Positions 16,531-24,179 of a stretch of 30,851 nucleotides of DNA are shown in pieces (within the stretch, counting starts at the first letter, position 1; each line of letters begins with the position of its first letter). The position numbers and the translations under genes are program-made. The notes below the pieces were generated by a model. That model did no database searches. It had not been told where the DNA came from and saw nothing but the letters and a program-made list of their open reading frames with translations. The DNA is from an uncultured Agathobacter sp. (GTDB taxonomy: Bacteria > Bacillota > Clostridia > Lachnospirales > Lachnospiraceae): positions 1-30,851 of the forward strand of contig CAKRLV010000025.1 of the NCBI GenBank assembly GCA_934359755.1, read 5' to 3'.

Positions 16531-16628
16531 TTAACATTAGGGAGTAGCTGACACGTAATGTGTTTGCATATCGTCAGTACGATTATCATTAATCCGGTAT
16601 GTGACTAAGTAGCGAGACTTTTGTTGTA
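16531..16628 (+). promoter_or_regulatory. yybP-ykoY (Mn2+-sensing) riboswitch
   Basis: The leader carries the conserved core of the yybP-ykoY family. GGGAGTAGC (16540-16548) follows the 5' P1 strand, GTCAGTACG (16573-16581) and CCGGTATGTGAC (16594-16605) form the central stem, and TAGCGAGACTTT closes P1. Known members bind Mn2+ and control efflux or membrane proteins (mntP, TerC-like yceF/alx, UPF0016, cation ATPases). The 3' strand of P1 (GCGAGACTTTTG) is also the 5' strand of the following terminator, so metal binding should release transcription, an ON switch. Identification rests on motif recall, not a covariance search. Confidence 0.8.
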
Positions 16629-16659
16629 TTATTTTAATGCAACAAAAGCTCGCTTTTTT
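16612..16659 (+). terminator. Riboswitch-controlled terminator
   Basis: GCGAGACTTTTGTTG (16612-16626) pairs with CAACAAAAGCTCGC (16640-16653), followed by six T. One A is bulged. It competes with the P1 stem of the yybP-ykoY aptamer for the GCGAGAC strand. Confidence 0.85.
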
Positions 16660-16678
16660 GTTGCAGAAAGGATGGAAA

Positions 16679-17608
16679 ATGGAAATATTAATTCAGGTAA
16701 CACTAATGGTGGTCGGCTTTATCATGCTTATCAAGGGAGCTGACTGGTTTGTAGACGGAGCAGCAGGAATTGCAGCTAAGATGGGAATTCCGCAGCTTAT
16801 CATAGGTCTTACGATTGTCGCAATGGGAACGAGTGCACCAGAGACAGCTGTAAGTATTTCTTCCGCAATCAAAGGAAATGCAGATATATGTATCGGCAAT
16901 GTGGTCGGTAGTAATATTTTAAATGTCTTAATAATACTTGGAATAACAGCAACTATAGTTGAACTCAAAGTTGCAAAATCCACGATTCGATATGAAATTC
17001 CATATATGATTTTTATTACAATAGTCTTACTTATTATGGGGTATACAGGCAACAAGGTGACATTACTTGAAGGGGCAATATTATGGGCTCTTTTTATCTT
17101 GTATCTGGCATACCTGTTTGTTATGGCACGAAAAAATAATAGTGATGATGAGTATCAGGAAAATAAACCAGCATGGAAACTGGTACTTTATATTGTTGTT
17201 GGACTCGCCATCATAATCTGCGGAAGCAATATAACAGTAGACAGTGCAGTATCAATAGCAAAGGCAATAGGAATAAGCGAGCGGTTTATAGGATTGACTA
17301 TTGTAGCGTTTGGTACTTCACTACCTGAGCTTGTGACATCACTTGCAGCAGCGAGAAAAGGAAATGCTGATATTGCAATAGGAAATATTGTCGGAAGTAA
17401 TATTTTTAATATTCTTTTTGTAATCGGTACAACGGCATTTATACTTCCTGTGACATTTGAGAGTAAATTTATAATTGATACCATAATCTGTATTGCTACA
17501 GGAGTGCTTCTGTGGCTGGGTGTATTTAGAAAACAAAAGCTAAACAGAAAGCTGGGAATTGTTATGCTCTGTGCATATGGTGCTTATCTGGTATATCTTC
17601 TTCGGTAA
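16679..17608 (+). CDS. CaCA-family cation/sodium exchanger (YrbG-like), likely Mn2+ or Ca2+ efflux
   Basis: 309 aa from the ATG at 16679, which has AAAGGA six bases before it. The upstream in-frame ATG at 16637 lies inside the terminator and is rejected. Two inverted repeats of five spans each carry the alpha motifs: GTSAPETAVS with GNVVGSNILN in the first half and GTSLPELVTS with GNIVGSNIFN in the second. The acidic residues of those motifs coordinate the transported cation. Length is normal for the bacterial K+-independent Na+/Ca2+ exchanger group. Control by a Mn2+ riboswitch suggests that manganese export is its physiological job, although annotation by family would say calcium. Confidence 0.92.
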   Translation: MEILIQVTLMVVGFIMLIKGADWFVDGAAGIAAKMGIPQLIIGLTIVAMGTSAPETAVSISSAIKGNADICIGNVVGSNILNVLIILGITATIVELKVAKSTIRYEIPYMIFITIVLLIMGYTGNKVTLLEGAILWALFILYLAYLFVMARKNNSDDEYQENKPAWKLVLYIVVGLAIIICGSNITVDSAVSIAKAIGISERFIGLTIVAFGTSLPELVTSLAAARKGNADIAIGNIVGSNIFNILFVIGTTAFILPVTFESKFIIDTIICIATGVLLWLGVFRKQKLNRKLGIVMLCAYGAYLVYLLR

Positions 17609-17642
17609 TATATTTGTCTGGGAATGTTTAACTTTGACCATA

Positions 17643-17671
17643 TTGAATGAAAAAGTAGCAAGTGATACTAT
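17643..17671 (+). promoter_or_regulatory. Promoter of the DMT permease gene
   Basis: TTGAAT (17643-17648) and TACTAT (17666-17671) are 17 bp apart. An alternative in-frame ATG at 17662 lies within this promoter, supporting the start at 17731. Confidence 0.6.
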
Positions 17672-17730
17672 TAATTATAGATATGTGCAAAAGTAATTTG
17701 TTTCTGGAATGTTATATGAAGGGGAAGAAT

Positions 17731-18597
17731 ATGTGGATTTTATTTGCGATAGGTTCCTCGTTTTTTGCAGGCATTACCGCAATACTTGCGAAATGCGGAA
17801 TAAGAAAAACTGATTCGGATGTGGCAACAGCGATTCGTACAATTGTTGTCCTGGTTTTTTCATGGATTATGGTGCTTGTGACAGGTGGCTGGACACCATT
17901 ATCTAAGATAAGCAGTACAACGCTTTTGTTCTTAGTCCTGTCTGGTTTTGCGACAGGTGCATCATGGCTTTGCTATTTCAAGGCTCTTCAGATTGGCGAT
18001 ATCAATAAAGTAGTTCCAATCGACAAATCAAGCACGGTACTTACAATTATACTTGCGCTTATTTTCTTTAATGAGGGACTTTCATGGAGCAAAGGAGTAT
18101 CAATTGTTCTCATAGGTGCTGGAACAATGCTTATGATTTCTAAAAAGGAATCAGATACTTCAAACCAGAAGCAGGGAAGCAAGTGGATGATTTATGCAGT
18201 ACTTTCAGCTGTATTTGCCAGCCTGACTGCTATATTGGGCAAAATCGGAATATCTGATATCAATTCTAATATGGGCACAGCAATCAGGACAACAGTGGTA
18301 CTTCTGATGGCATGGGTTATGGTTTTTGTCGCAGGAAAGCAGCATCAGGTCAAATCCATAGAGAAAAAAGAGCTTGGATTTATTGTATTATCCGGTCTTG
18401 CGACAGGCGCATCATGGCTTTGTTATTACAGGGCATTGCAGGAAGGTCCTGCCAGTGTTGTAGTACCAATCGATAAGTTAAGCATACTTATCACGATTGC
18501 ATTCTCATGGATTGTATTCCACGAGACATTGACAAAGAAAGCAGCTTTCGGAGTTATGTGCATTACAATAGGAACTATAATGCTTGCGGTTCTCTGA
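17731..18597 (+). CDS. EamA/DMT-family permease
   Basis: 288 aa from the ATG at 17731 (AAGGGGAAG seven bases before). Ten predicted spans are arranged as two clear EamA repeats of about 140 residues. Each begins with FA.ltAIL.K.GI..., contains a TAIRT stretch and LSG.ATGASWLCYF/YRALQ, and ends with VVPIDK followed by a hydrophobic hairpin. The two halves are very similar, pointing to internal duplication. DMT proteins of this type export metabolites or take up small molecules; no substrate can be named. It has its own promoter and no visible terminator after it. Confidence 0.9.
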   Translation: MWILFAIGSSFFAGITAILAKCGIRKTDSDVATAIRTIVVLVFSWIMVLVTGGWTPLSKISSTTLLFLVLSGFATGASWLCYFKALQIGDINKVVPIDKSSTVLTIILALIFFNEGLSWSKGVSIVLIGAGTMLMISKKESDTSNQKQGSKWMIYAVLSAVFASLTAILGKIGISDINSNMGTAIRTTVVLLMAWVMVFVAGKQHQVKSIEKKELGFIVLSGLATGASWLCYYRALQEGPASVVVPIDKLSILITIAFSWIVFHETLTKKAAFGVMCITIGTIMLAVL

Positions 18598-18649
18598 TTA
18601 TAGGACTCTGGGCATATACAATTTTCACAAAGAGTTAATAGAAATTTTA

Positions 18650-18678
18650 TTGACTGAAAAATGGAGCCGTCATACAAT
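18650..18678 (+). promoter_or_regulatory. Promoter of the ABC exporter operon
   Basis: TTGACT (18650-18655) and TACAAT (18673-18678) are 17 bp apart, near consensus, about 55 bp before the first exporter gene. No repressor gene of the MarR or TetR type is adjacent. Confidence 0.75.
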
Positions 18679-18731
18679 TATCTTTAAATTCTTGTAAACA
18701 GGAATTGAAGAAAATATGAAGGAGCAAAGAA

Positions 18732-20489
18732 ATGATAAAATTGATGAAAAATCTTAAGAAGAGTGAATGTGCTCTTATAGTATTCTCAATTGCATTCATA
18801 GTATTGCAGGTATGGCTGGATCTTACAATGCCAGATTACATGTCAGAGATTACAAAACTAATCCAGACAGAAGGCAGCAAGATGTCAGAAATTCTAAGAG
18901 CTGGCGGCATGATGCTTTTATGCGCACTCGGAAGTCTTATGTCATCTGTAGTGGTAGCAATATGTGCATCGAAAATTGCAGTAAATCTTGCAGGAGTAAT
19001 AAGAGCAAAGCTTTTTAAAAAGGTACAGTCATTCTCAATGGAAGAAATTGGGCACTTTTCAACAGCAAGTCTTATTACACGTTCGACCAACGATGTAACA
19101 CAGGTTCAGATGGTCATTGTATTAGGACTTCAGATGATGATTAAAGCTCCGATCATGGCAGTATGGGCAATATGTAAAATAGCAGGAAAAGAATGGCAGT
19201 GGACATTAGCAACAGCAATTGCGGTAGTTATTTTGCTTGTATTCGTTACAGTATGCATGCAGCTTGCAACACCACGATTCAAGAAAATGCAGCAACTCAC
19301 AGATGATATCAACCGTGTCACAAGAGAGAATCTCACAGGTCTTTCTATCGTCAGAGCATATAATGCAGAAAAATATCAGGAAGATAAATTTGAAAAAGCA
19401 AATCAGAATCTGACTGGCAATCAGCTTTTTGCAATGAGAACCATGTCATTTATGATGCCTTCAATCCAGCTTATAATGAGCGGTCTGTCACTTGCAATAT
19501 ACTGGATAGGTGCAATCCTTATCAATCAGGCTGGTATGGTCAATAAGATTACATATTTTTCAGATATGATTGTTTTTTCACAGTATGCGGTACAGGTAAT
19601 AATGTCATTCATGATGCTTGTAATGATTTTCATTATGCTGCCAAGAGCGTCTGTTGCTGCGAACCGAATTAATGAGGTTCTTGATACCAAGCCAACCATT
19701 ATCGATGGCAATAGGGAAGAGGGCAACAAGGATTGTGTCGGAGAGGTAGAATTTAGAAATGTTTCTTTCCGCTATCCTGATGCTGAGGAAGAGGTAATTA
19801 AGAATATATCTTTTAAAGCTAAAAAAGGTGAGACTGTAGCCATAATCGGTTCAACTGGATGTGGAAAGAGTACAGTGATTAATCTCATTCCACGTTTCTA
19901 TGATGTGACAGAAGGTGAGGTCTTAGTCGACGGAGTGAACGTCCGTGAATATACACAGAAGGCCCTTAGAAATAAAATAGGATACATTTCACAGAAGGCA
20001 ACACTTTTTACAGGAAGTATCCGTTCAAATGTTGTATTTGGTGACAATGGAAGAACACCAGCAGATGAGGAGGAACTTAAGAAAGCTGTAGATACAGCAC
20101 AGGCGGCAGAATTTGTGGAGAATCTGTCGAATACATATGATGGATATGTAGCGCAGGGCGGATCGAATTTCTCAGGAGGCCAGAAACAGAGAATTTCTAT
20201 TGCCCGTGCTATTGCAAGGAAACCAGAGATTTTTATTTTTGATGATTCATTTTCAGCACTTGATTATAAAACAGACCGGGTTCTGAGAAAACAGTTAGAT
20301 AAAGAGTGTTCTGATTCAACCAGAATTATCGTGGCACAGCGTATTGGTACGATAAGGGATGCCGACAAAATTATTGTTCTTGATGAGGGAGAGATTGTTG
20401 GTCTTGGACGTCATGATGAACTTATGAAGAATTGTGAAGTATATCAGCAGATTGCACTTTCACAGCTTTCAAAGGAGGAATTGGCATAA
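18732..20489 (+). CDS. ABC exporter half-transporter (degenerate-site subunit)
   Basis: 585 aa, AAGGAG seven bases before the ATG. Six spans with LWLDLTMPDYMS-type start form the type-1 exporter membrane domain. The nucleotide-binding domain has Walker A GSTGCGKST, signature FSGGQKQRISIARA and Walker B IFIFDDSFSALD. The residue after the Walker B Asp is Asp, where Glu is the catalytic base, and the H-loop position reads VAQRI instead of the usual AHR. This subunit therefore forms the degenerate ATP site of a heterodimer, as in BmrC-type, LmrC-type and TM287-type pairs. The partner gene overlaps by 1 bp (TAATG). Exports drugs, peptides or lipids; substrate unknown. Confidence 0.93.
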   Translation: MIKLMKNLKKSECALIVFSIAFIVLQVWLDLTMPDYMSEITKLIQTEGSKMSEILRAGGMMLLCALGSLMSSVVVAICASKIAVNLAGVIRAKLFKKVQSFSMEEIGHFSTASLITRSTNDVTQVQMVIVLGLQMMIKAPIMAVWAICKIAGKEWQWTLATAIAVVILLVFVTVCMQLATPRFKKMQQLTDDINRVTRENLTGLSIVRAYNAEKYQEDKFEKANQNLTGNQLFAMRTMSFMMPSIQLIMSGLSLAIYWIGAILINQAGMVNKITYFSDMIVFSQYAVQVIMSFMMLVMIFIMLPRASVAANRINEVLDTKPTIIDGNREEGNKDCVGEVEFRNVSFRYPDAEEEVIKNISFKAKKGETVAIIGSTGCGKSTVINLIPRFYDVTEGEVLVDGVNVREYTQKALRNKIGYISQKATLFTGSIRSNVVFGDNGRTPADEEELKKAVDTAQAAEFVENLSNTYDGYVAQGGSNFSGGQKQRISIARAIARKPEIFIFDDSFSALDYKTDRVLRKQLDKECSDSTRIIVAQRIGTIRDADKIIVLDEGEIVGLGRHDELMKNCEVYQQIALSQLSKEELA

Positions 20490-22738
20490 TGGAAAGAAAA
20501 GAATACGAACTTGGTCAGAATAAAACAAGAACTCCGAGGCGTGGACCCATGGGTGGCGGACGTCAGATGAGCGGTGAAAAAGCAAAAGATCTGGTCGGTA
20601 CATGGAAAAAGATTCTTGTGTACTGTAAAAAGTATCTTGTTGTTTTAATAATTGCACTTATATGTGCAGCGTGTGGTACAATTCTTACATTGATTGGACC
20701 AGATAAGCTTTCAGACATGACTGATACAATCACAGAGGGAATAGCCCCAGACCAGGATAAGCTTGCCGGGATTGTACAGGATATTTCAACAAATATGTCT
20801 GATAACATGCAGACGGTAATTGGTCAGATTACAGCCAATCTGACAGGTGGTACTCCACAGGAGCTGACGGTGAATGGAGTGCAGATATCACTCGAAGACC
20901 AGCAGAAGGTTATGGCCCTTCTTAAAGATATGGATGCCAGTAATGAAGCTGCTATGAATAGTATGATAAGCAAATTGCCAGAGTCGGTGACGAATGCGTT
21001 ATATACCGATATCGAGGTAGAAGGTACAACTATTTCTTCAAGTGACCAGCAAGAAATGATGGATGTTTTGTCTTCTATTAATAAAGAAGATACAGATGCA
21101 GCATTAAATGCAATCGACGAGCTTCCAGATTCTGTTTACAGTCTGATTAAGCCATCAATTGATATGGATAAGGTTTTCAGGATTGCAATCACTCTTGTAC
21201 TTTTATATGGAATAGGATTTGTACTCTCGGCAATTCAGGGATGGATTATGGCAACAACGACACAGAGAATTTCAAAGCAGATGCGTTCCGATATTTCAAG
21301 AAAAATAAACAGATTGCCAATGTGGTACTACAACCAGACCACAACAGGAGATGTGCTTTCTCGTGTGACAAACGATGTTGATACAATAGGACAGTCACTC
21401 AGCCAGAGTATAGGAAATCTGGTTACATCAGTTATTTTATTTATAGGAAGCCTTTTCATGATGCTTATTACCAATGGATGGATGACACTTACAGCAGTAC
21501 TTGCAAGTCTTATTGGTTTTGCAATCATGATGATTATTATGGGACGAAGCCAGAAATATTTCATGCGACAGCAGAGAAATCTCGGTGAAATCAATGGACA
21601 TATCGAAGAGATTTATGCGGGACACACTGTTGTAAAAGCATATAACGGTGAGGAAAAAGCACAGAGTACTTTTGACGAGTTAAATGCTAAATTATGTGAC
21701 AGTGGATTTAAGGCGCAGTGTTTGTCAGGACTTATGATGCCAATTATGGGATTTATCGGAAATCTTGGATATGTTGCGGTATGTGTTGTCGGTGGAGCAA
21801 TGGCATTTAAAGGAATGATTGGTTTTGGTGTAATTGTTGCATTCATGATGTATGTCCGCTATTTTACGCAGCCGCTTTCGCAGATGGCGCAGGCAGTGCA
21901 GACTTTGCAGTCAGCAGCCGCAGCTGGAGAGAGGGTATTTGAATTTCTCGAAGCCCAGGAGATGGAAAAAGAGGATGACAAGTTAAGCGAAATTGAGAAC
22001 GTAAAAGGGTACGTTGAATTTGATCATGTTAAATTCGGATACGAAGATTCTGATAAGACAGTGATTAACGATTTTTCCGCAATAGCCAAACCAGGACAGA
22101 AGATTGCGATAGTAGGACCGACTGGTGCAGGAAAGACAACTATGGTAAGCCTGCTTATGCGTTTCCACGAAATCCAAGGCGGTGAAATCCGTATAGATGG
22201 AGTACCGACGAGTCAGATGAGACGTGAACTTGTTCATTCACAGTTCTGTATGGTATTGCAGGATACATGGTTGTTTGAGGGAACTGTAAGAGAGAATCTG
22301 ATATATTGCAGCGATGGAGTATCGGATGAGAAGATGAAGATAGCTTGCAAGGCTGTCGGTCTTGATCATTTTATCAGAACACTTCCAAATGGCTATGATA
22401 CAGTATTAAACGATCAGGTTAACCTGTCACAGGGACAAAAGCAGCAGCTTACGATTGCGAGAGCAATGATTGCAGATAAGCCAATGCTGATTCTTGACGA
22501 GGCTACATCTTCTGTAGATACACGTACAGAGCAGCAGATTCAGTCGGCTATGGACAAATTGATGGAGAACCGTACATCATTTGTTATTGCACATCGTCTT
22601 TCTACAATTAAGAATTCCGACCTCATTCTTGTAATGAAGGAAGGTGATATTATCGAGAGTGGAACACATGACGAGCTGTTAAGTAAGGGCGGATTCTATG
22701 CAGACCTTTACAACAGTCAGTTTGACGAAGCAGTGTAG
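20489..22738 (+). CDS. ABC exporter half-transporter with large extracellular insert
   Basis: 749 aa, about 150 longer than a standard half-exporter. The extra length is an insert of about 155 residues (roughly 72-228) between span 1 and span 2. It is acidic, helical and rich in repeated D/E-Q-Q-(K/E)-(V/M)-M segments, and would face outside. BmrD-type proteins are known to carry an extracellular domain at this position. The nucleotide domain is catalytically complete: GPTGAGKTTM, LSQGQKQQLTIARA, LILDEATSSVD and AHRLSTI. GGAGG lies before the ATG, which overlaps the previous stop codon. It forms the active half of the heterodimer. The N-terminal 40 residues are basic with an RRGPMGGGRQ stretch often seen in this group. 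Confidence 0.94.
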   Translation: MERKEYELGQNKTRTPRRGPMGGGRQMSGEKAKDLVGTWKKILVYCKKYLVVLIIALICAACGTILTLIGPDKLSDMTDTITEGIAPDQDKLAGIVQDISTNMSDNMQTVIGQITANLTGGTPQELTVNGVQISLEDQQKVMALLKDMDASNEAAMNSMISKLPESVTNALYTDIEVEGTTISSSDQQEMMDVLSSINKEDTDAALNAIDELPDSVYSLIKPSIDMDKVFRIAITLVLLYGIGFVLSAIQGWIMATTTQRISKQMRSDISRKINRLPMWYYNQTTTGDVLSRVTNDVDTIGQSLSQSIGNLVTSVILFIGSLFMMLITNGWMTLTAVLASLIGFAIMMIIMGRSQKYFMRQQRNLGEINGHIEEIYAGHTVVKAYNGEEKAQSTFDELNAKLCDSGFKAQCLSGLMMPIMGFIGNLGYVAVCVVGGAMAFKGMIGFGVIVAFMMYVRYFTQPLSQMAQAVQTLQSAAAAGERVFEFLEAQEMEKEDDKLSEIENVKGYVEFDHVKFGYEDSDKTVINDFSAIAKPGQKIAIVGPTGAGKTTMVSLLMRFHEIQGGEIRIDGVPTSQMRRELVHSQFCMVLQDTWLFEGTVRENLIYCSDGVSDEKMKIACKAVGLDHFIRTLPNGYDTVLNDQVNLSQGQKQQLTIARAMIADKPMLILDEATSSVDTRTEQQIQSAMDKLMENRTSFVIAHRLSTIKNSDLILVMKEGDIIESGTHDELLSKGGFYADLYNSQFDEAV

Positions 22739-22751
22739 AAAGAGGTGCGAT

Positions 22752-23354
22752 ATGAAAATAAATGCAATTACAATAGAACGAGAATATGGAAGCGGTGGAA
22801 CGAAAATTGCAAAGCTGCTTTCTAAGCAGGCAGATATACCATGCTATGGCAGTGAAATATTAGAAGAATTGTCGAAGCAGTACAATATTTCAATTGATGA
22901 TATTCAGAAATATGAAGAGACTGTTACTAACAGTTTTCTGTATTCATTTTACATGATGGCAAAGGCAACATCACCAGATGCAGAGAGGCTGACGGGTGAT
23001 GGAAAGCTGTACATAGCCGAGCAGAAGATTATAGAGAGATTGTCGATGAGTGGGCCAGCTATTTTTCTTGGTCACTGTGCATCGGAGGCATTAAGAGATA
23101 AAGAGAATGTAATAAAGGTCTTTATACGTTCGAGTGATGATGAGCAGAAGAAAAAGAGAATAGTAGATGATTACAAAATTTCAGCAGAAGAAGCAGTTGG
23201 TGTAGCAAAAAGATTTGATAAAAAACGTTCAAATTACTATAATGCTAACACTGGAAAAAAATGGAACGATTATAGCAATTATGATATTGTATTGGATAGC
23301 GCGGTTCTTGGAATAGATGGCTGTGTATCTGTACTTATGGGACTTTTTAAGTAG
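22752..23354 (+). CDS. Cytidylate-kinase-like protein
   Basis: 200 aa from the ATG at 22752, with AGAGGTG eight bases before. An in-frame start further upstream would lie inside the exporter gene. The N-terminus ITIEREYGSGGTKIAKLLS is the P-loop-like opening of the cytidylate kinase-like family, a group of P-loop kinases common in Clostridia. FLGHCASEAL and VFIRSSDDEQKKKRI (lid-like basic region) follow. The housekeeping cmk is about 220 aa with a stricter GxxGxGKGT loop, so this is a paralogue of unknown substrate. It lies 13 bp after the exporter and is probably in the same transcript. Confidence 0.83.
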   Translation: MKINAITIEREYGSGGTKIAKLLSKQADIPCYGSEILEELSKQYNISIDDIQKYEETVTNSFLYSFYMMAKATSPDAERLTGDGKLYIAEQKIIERLSMSGPAIFLGHCASEALRDKENVIKVFIRSSDDEQKKKRIVDDYKISAEEAVGVAKRFDKKRSNYYNANTGKKWNDYSNYDIVLDSAVLGIDGCVSVLMGLFK

Positions 23355-23399
23355 GCAGTAAAATGGTCAATAAACAATAACAAATAAAGAGGAGGCTTT

Positions 23400-23930
23400 A
23401 TGATGAATGAGACACTTAAAGTATTAGAGACAAGAAGAAGCTGTAGGAAGTTTAAGCCAGATATGGTAGAGCAGGAGAAGCTTGACGCGATAATTAAGGC
23501 TGGTACATATGCACCAACAGGTATGGGCAAGCAGGCACCTATCATAATAGCTGTGACAAATAAAGAATTGAGAGATGAGATAGCAGAAGAAAATCGCAAA
23601 ATAGGTGGATGGAATGAAGGATTTGATCCATTTTATGGCGCGCCAGTTATCCTTATAGTTCTTGCAGATAAGAGTGCGAGAACATACCAGTATGATGGCT
23701 CACTTGTGCTTGGCAATCTCATGAATGCGGCAGAGAGCGTAGGGGTAAACAGTATCTGGATTCACAGGGCGAAGGAAGAATTTGAGTCAGAATTTGGAAA
23801 GAAGATTCTTTCAGATCTTGGAATCGAGGGAGACTATGAAGGCATAGGACACTGCGCACTGGGATATGCGGCTGAACCTCTGGGCGAGGCAGCACCAAGA
23901 AAGCAGAACTATGTGTATTATGTGAAATAG
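23400..23930 (+). CDS. Nitroreductase-family FMN oxidoreductase
   Basis: 176 aa. The start is ATGATG at 23400/23403; AGGAGG is four bases before the first and seven before the second, so translation may begin at 23403. RRSCRKFKPD near the N-terminus and TYAPTGMGKQAP are the FMN-phosphate and isoalloxazine contacts of the family. GSLVLGNLMNAAESVGVNS and the C-terminal GHCALGYAAE stretch complete it. It is short, like the compact single-domain nitroreductases, and would act as a homodimer using NAD(P)H on nitro, quinone or flavin-type substrates in the cytoplasm. Location after an efflux operon hints at detoxification, but that is inference. Confidence 0.92.
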   Translation: MMNETLKVLETRRSCRKFKPDMVEQEKLDAIIKAGTYAPTGMGKQAPIIIAVTNKELRDEIAEENRKIGGWNEGFDPFYGAPVILIVLADKSARTYQYDGSLVLGNLMNAAESVGVNSIWIHRAKEEFESEFGKKILSDLGIEGDYEGIGHCALGYAAEPLGEAAPRKQNYVYYVK

Positions 23931-23992
23931 GAATTTAATTATTAATTAAACATTGAGTGCTATTTATAAAAAGGATTAGATATATTATTTAA

Positions 23993-24021
23993 TTGACGTG
24001 TACAATCGAATAAGATAGAAT
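23993..24021 (+). promoter_or_regulatory. Promoter of the riboswitch-controlled cassette
   Basis: TTGACG (23993-23998) and TAGAAT (24016-24021) are 17 bp apart. Transcription would begin near 24028, leaving about 15 nt before the aptamer. Confidence 0.7.
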
Positions 24022-24043
24022 TTGTATTGGAGTAATGAAAATA

Positions 24044-24125
24044 TTTATTAGGGCACAGCTATGGAAACATAGTCTCGCAAAGCTAGAGTCTAATACAAAT
24101 TCTTGTGATGACAGTTCGGCTGCAG
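24044..24125 (+). promoter_or_regulatory. GEMM-I (cyclic-di-GMP-I class) riboswitch
   Basis: The leader matches the GEMM-I layout in order. TATTAGGGCACAG is followed by a hairpin CTATG-GAAA-CATAG with a GNRA tetraloop, then CGCAAAGC, then GTCTAATA closing onto TATTAG. A second element reads ATGACAG..CGGCTGC (24107-24123), as in the tetraloop-receptor hairpin of the family. Known members bind cyclic di-GMP (or, in a subgroup, cyclic AMP-GMP). The base before CGCAAAGC is T, where A is usual, and GGGCACAG replaces the commoner GGGCAAAC. The ligand or affinity may therefore differ. The 3' end overlaps the terminator's 5' strand, consistent with ligand-dependent read-through. Confidence 0.8.
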
Positions 24126-24153
24126 TATCTATTGTGATATTGCAGCCTTTTAT
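24118..24153 (+). terminator. Riboswitch-linked terminator
   Basis: GGCTGCAGTATC (24118-24129) pairs with GATATTGCAGCC (24136-24147), with one wobble, followed by TTTT. The 5' strand shares GGCTGC with the second hairpin of the GEMM aptamer, so folding of the aptamer and of the terminator should compete. Confidence 0.82.
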
Positions 24154-24179
24154 TGTGTAGCTGTGTGGAAAGGAAAAAT

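Noticed and set aside
24017..24103. Perfect 12-bp complement between AGAATTTGTATT (24017-24028) and AATACAAATTCT (24092-24103) as a long P1 stem of the riboswitch
   Set aside because: The left arm overlaps the -10 box and lies mostly upstream of the predicted transcription start, so it would not be in the RNA. TATTAG/CTAATA closes the aptamer instead.
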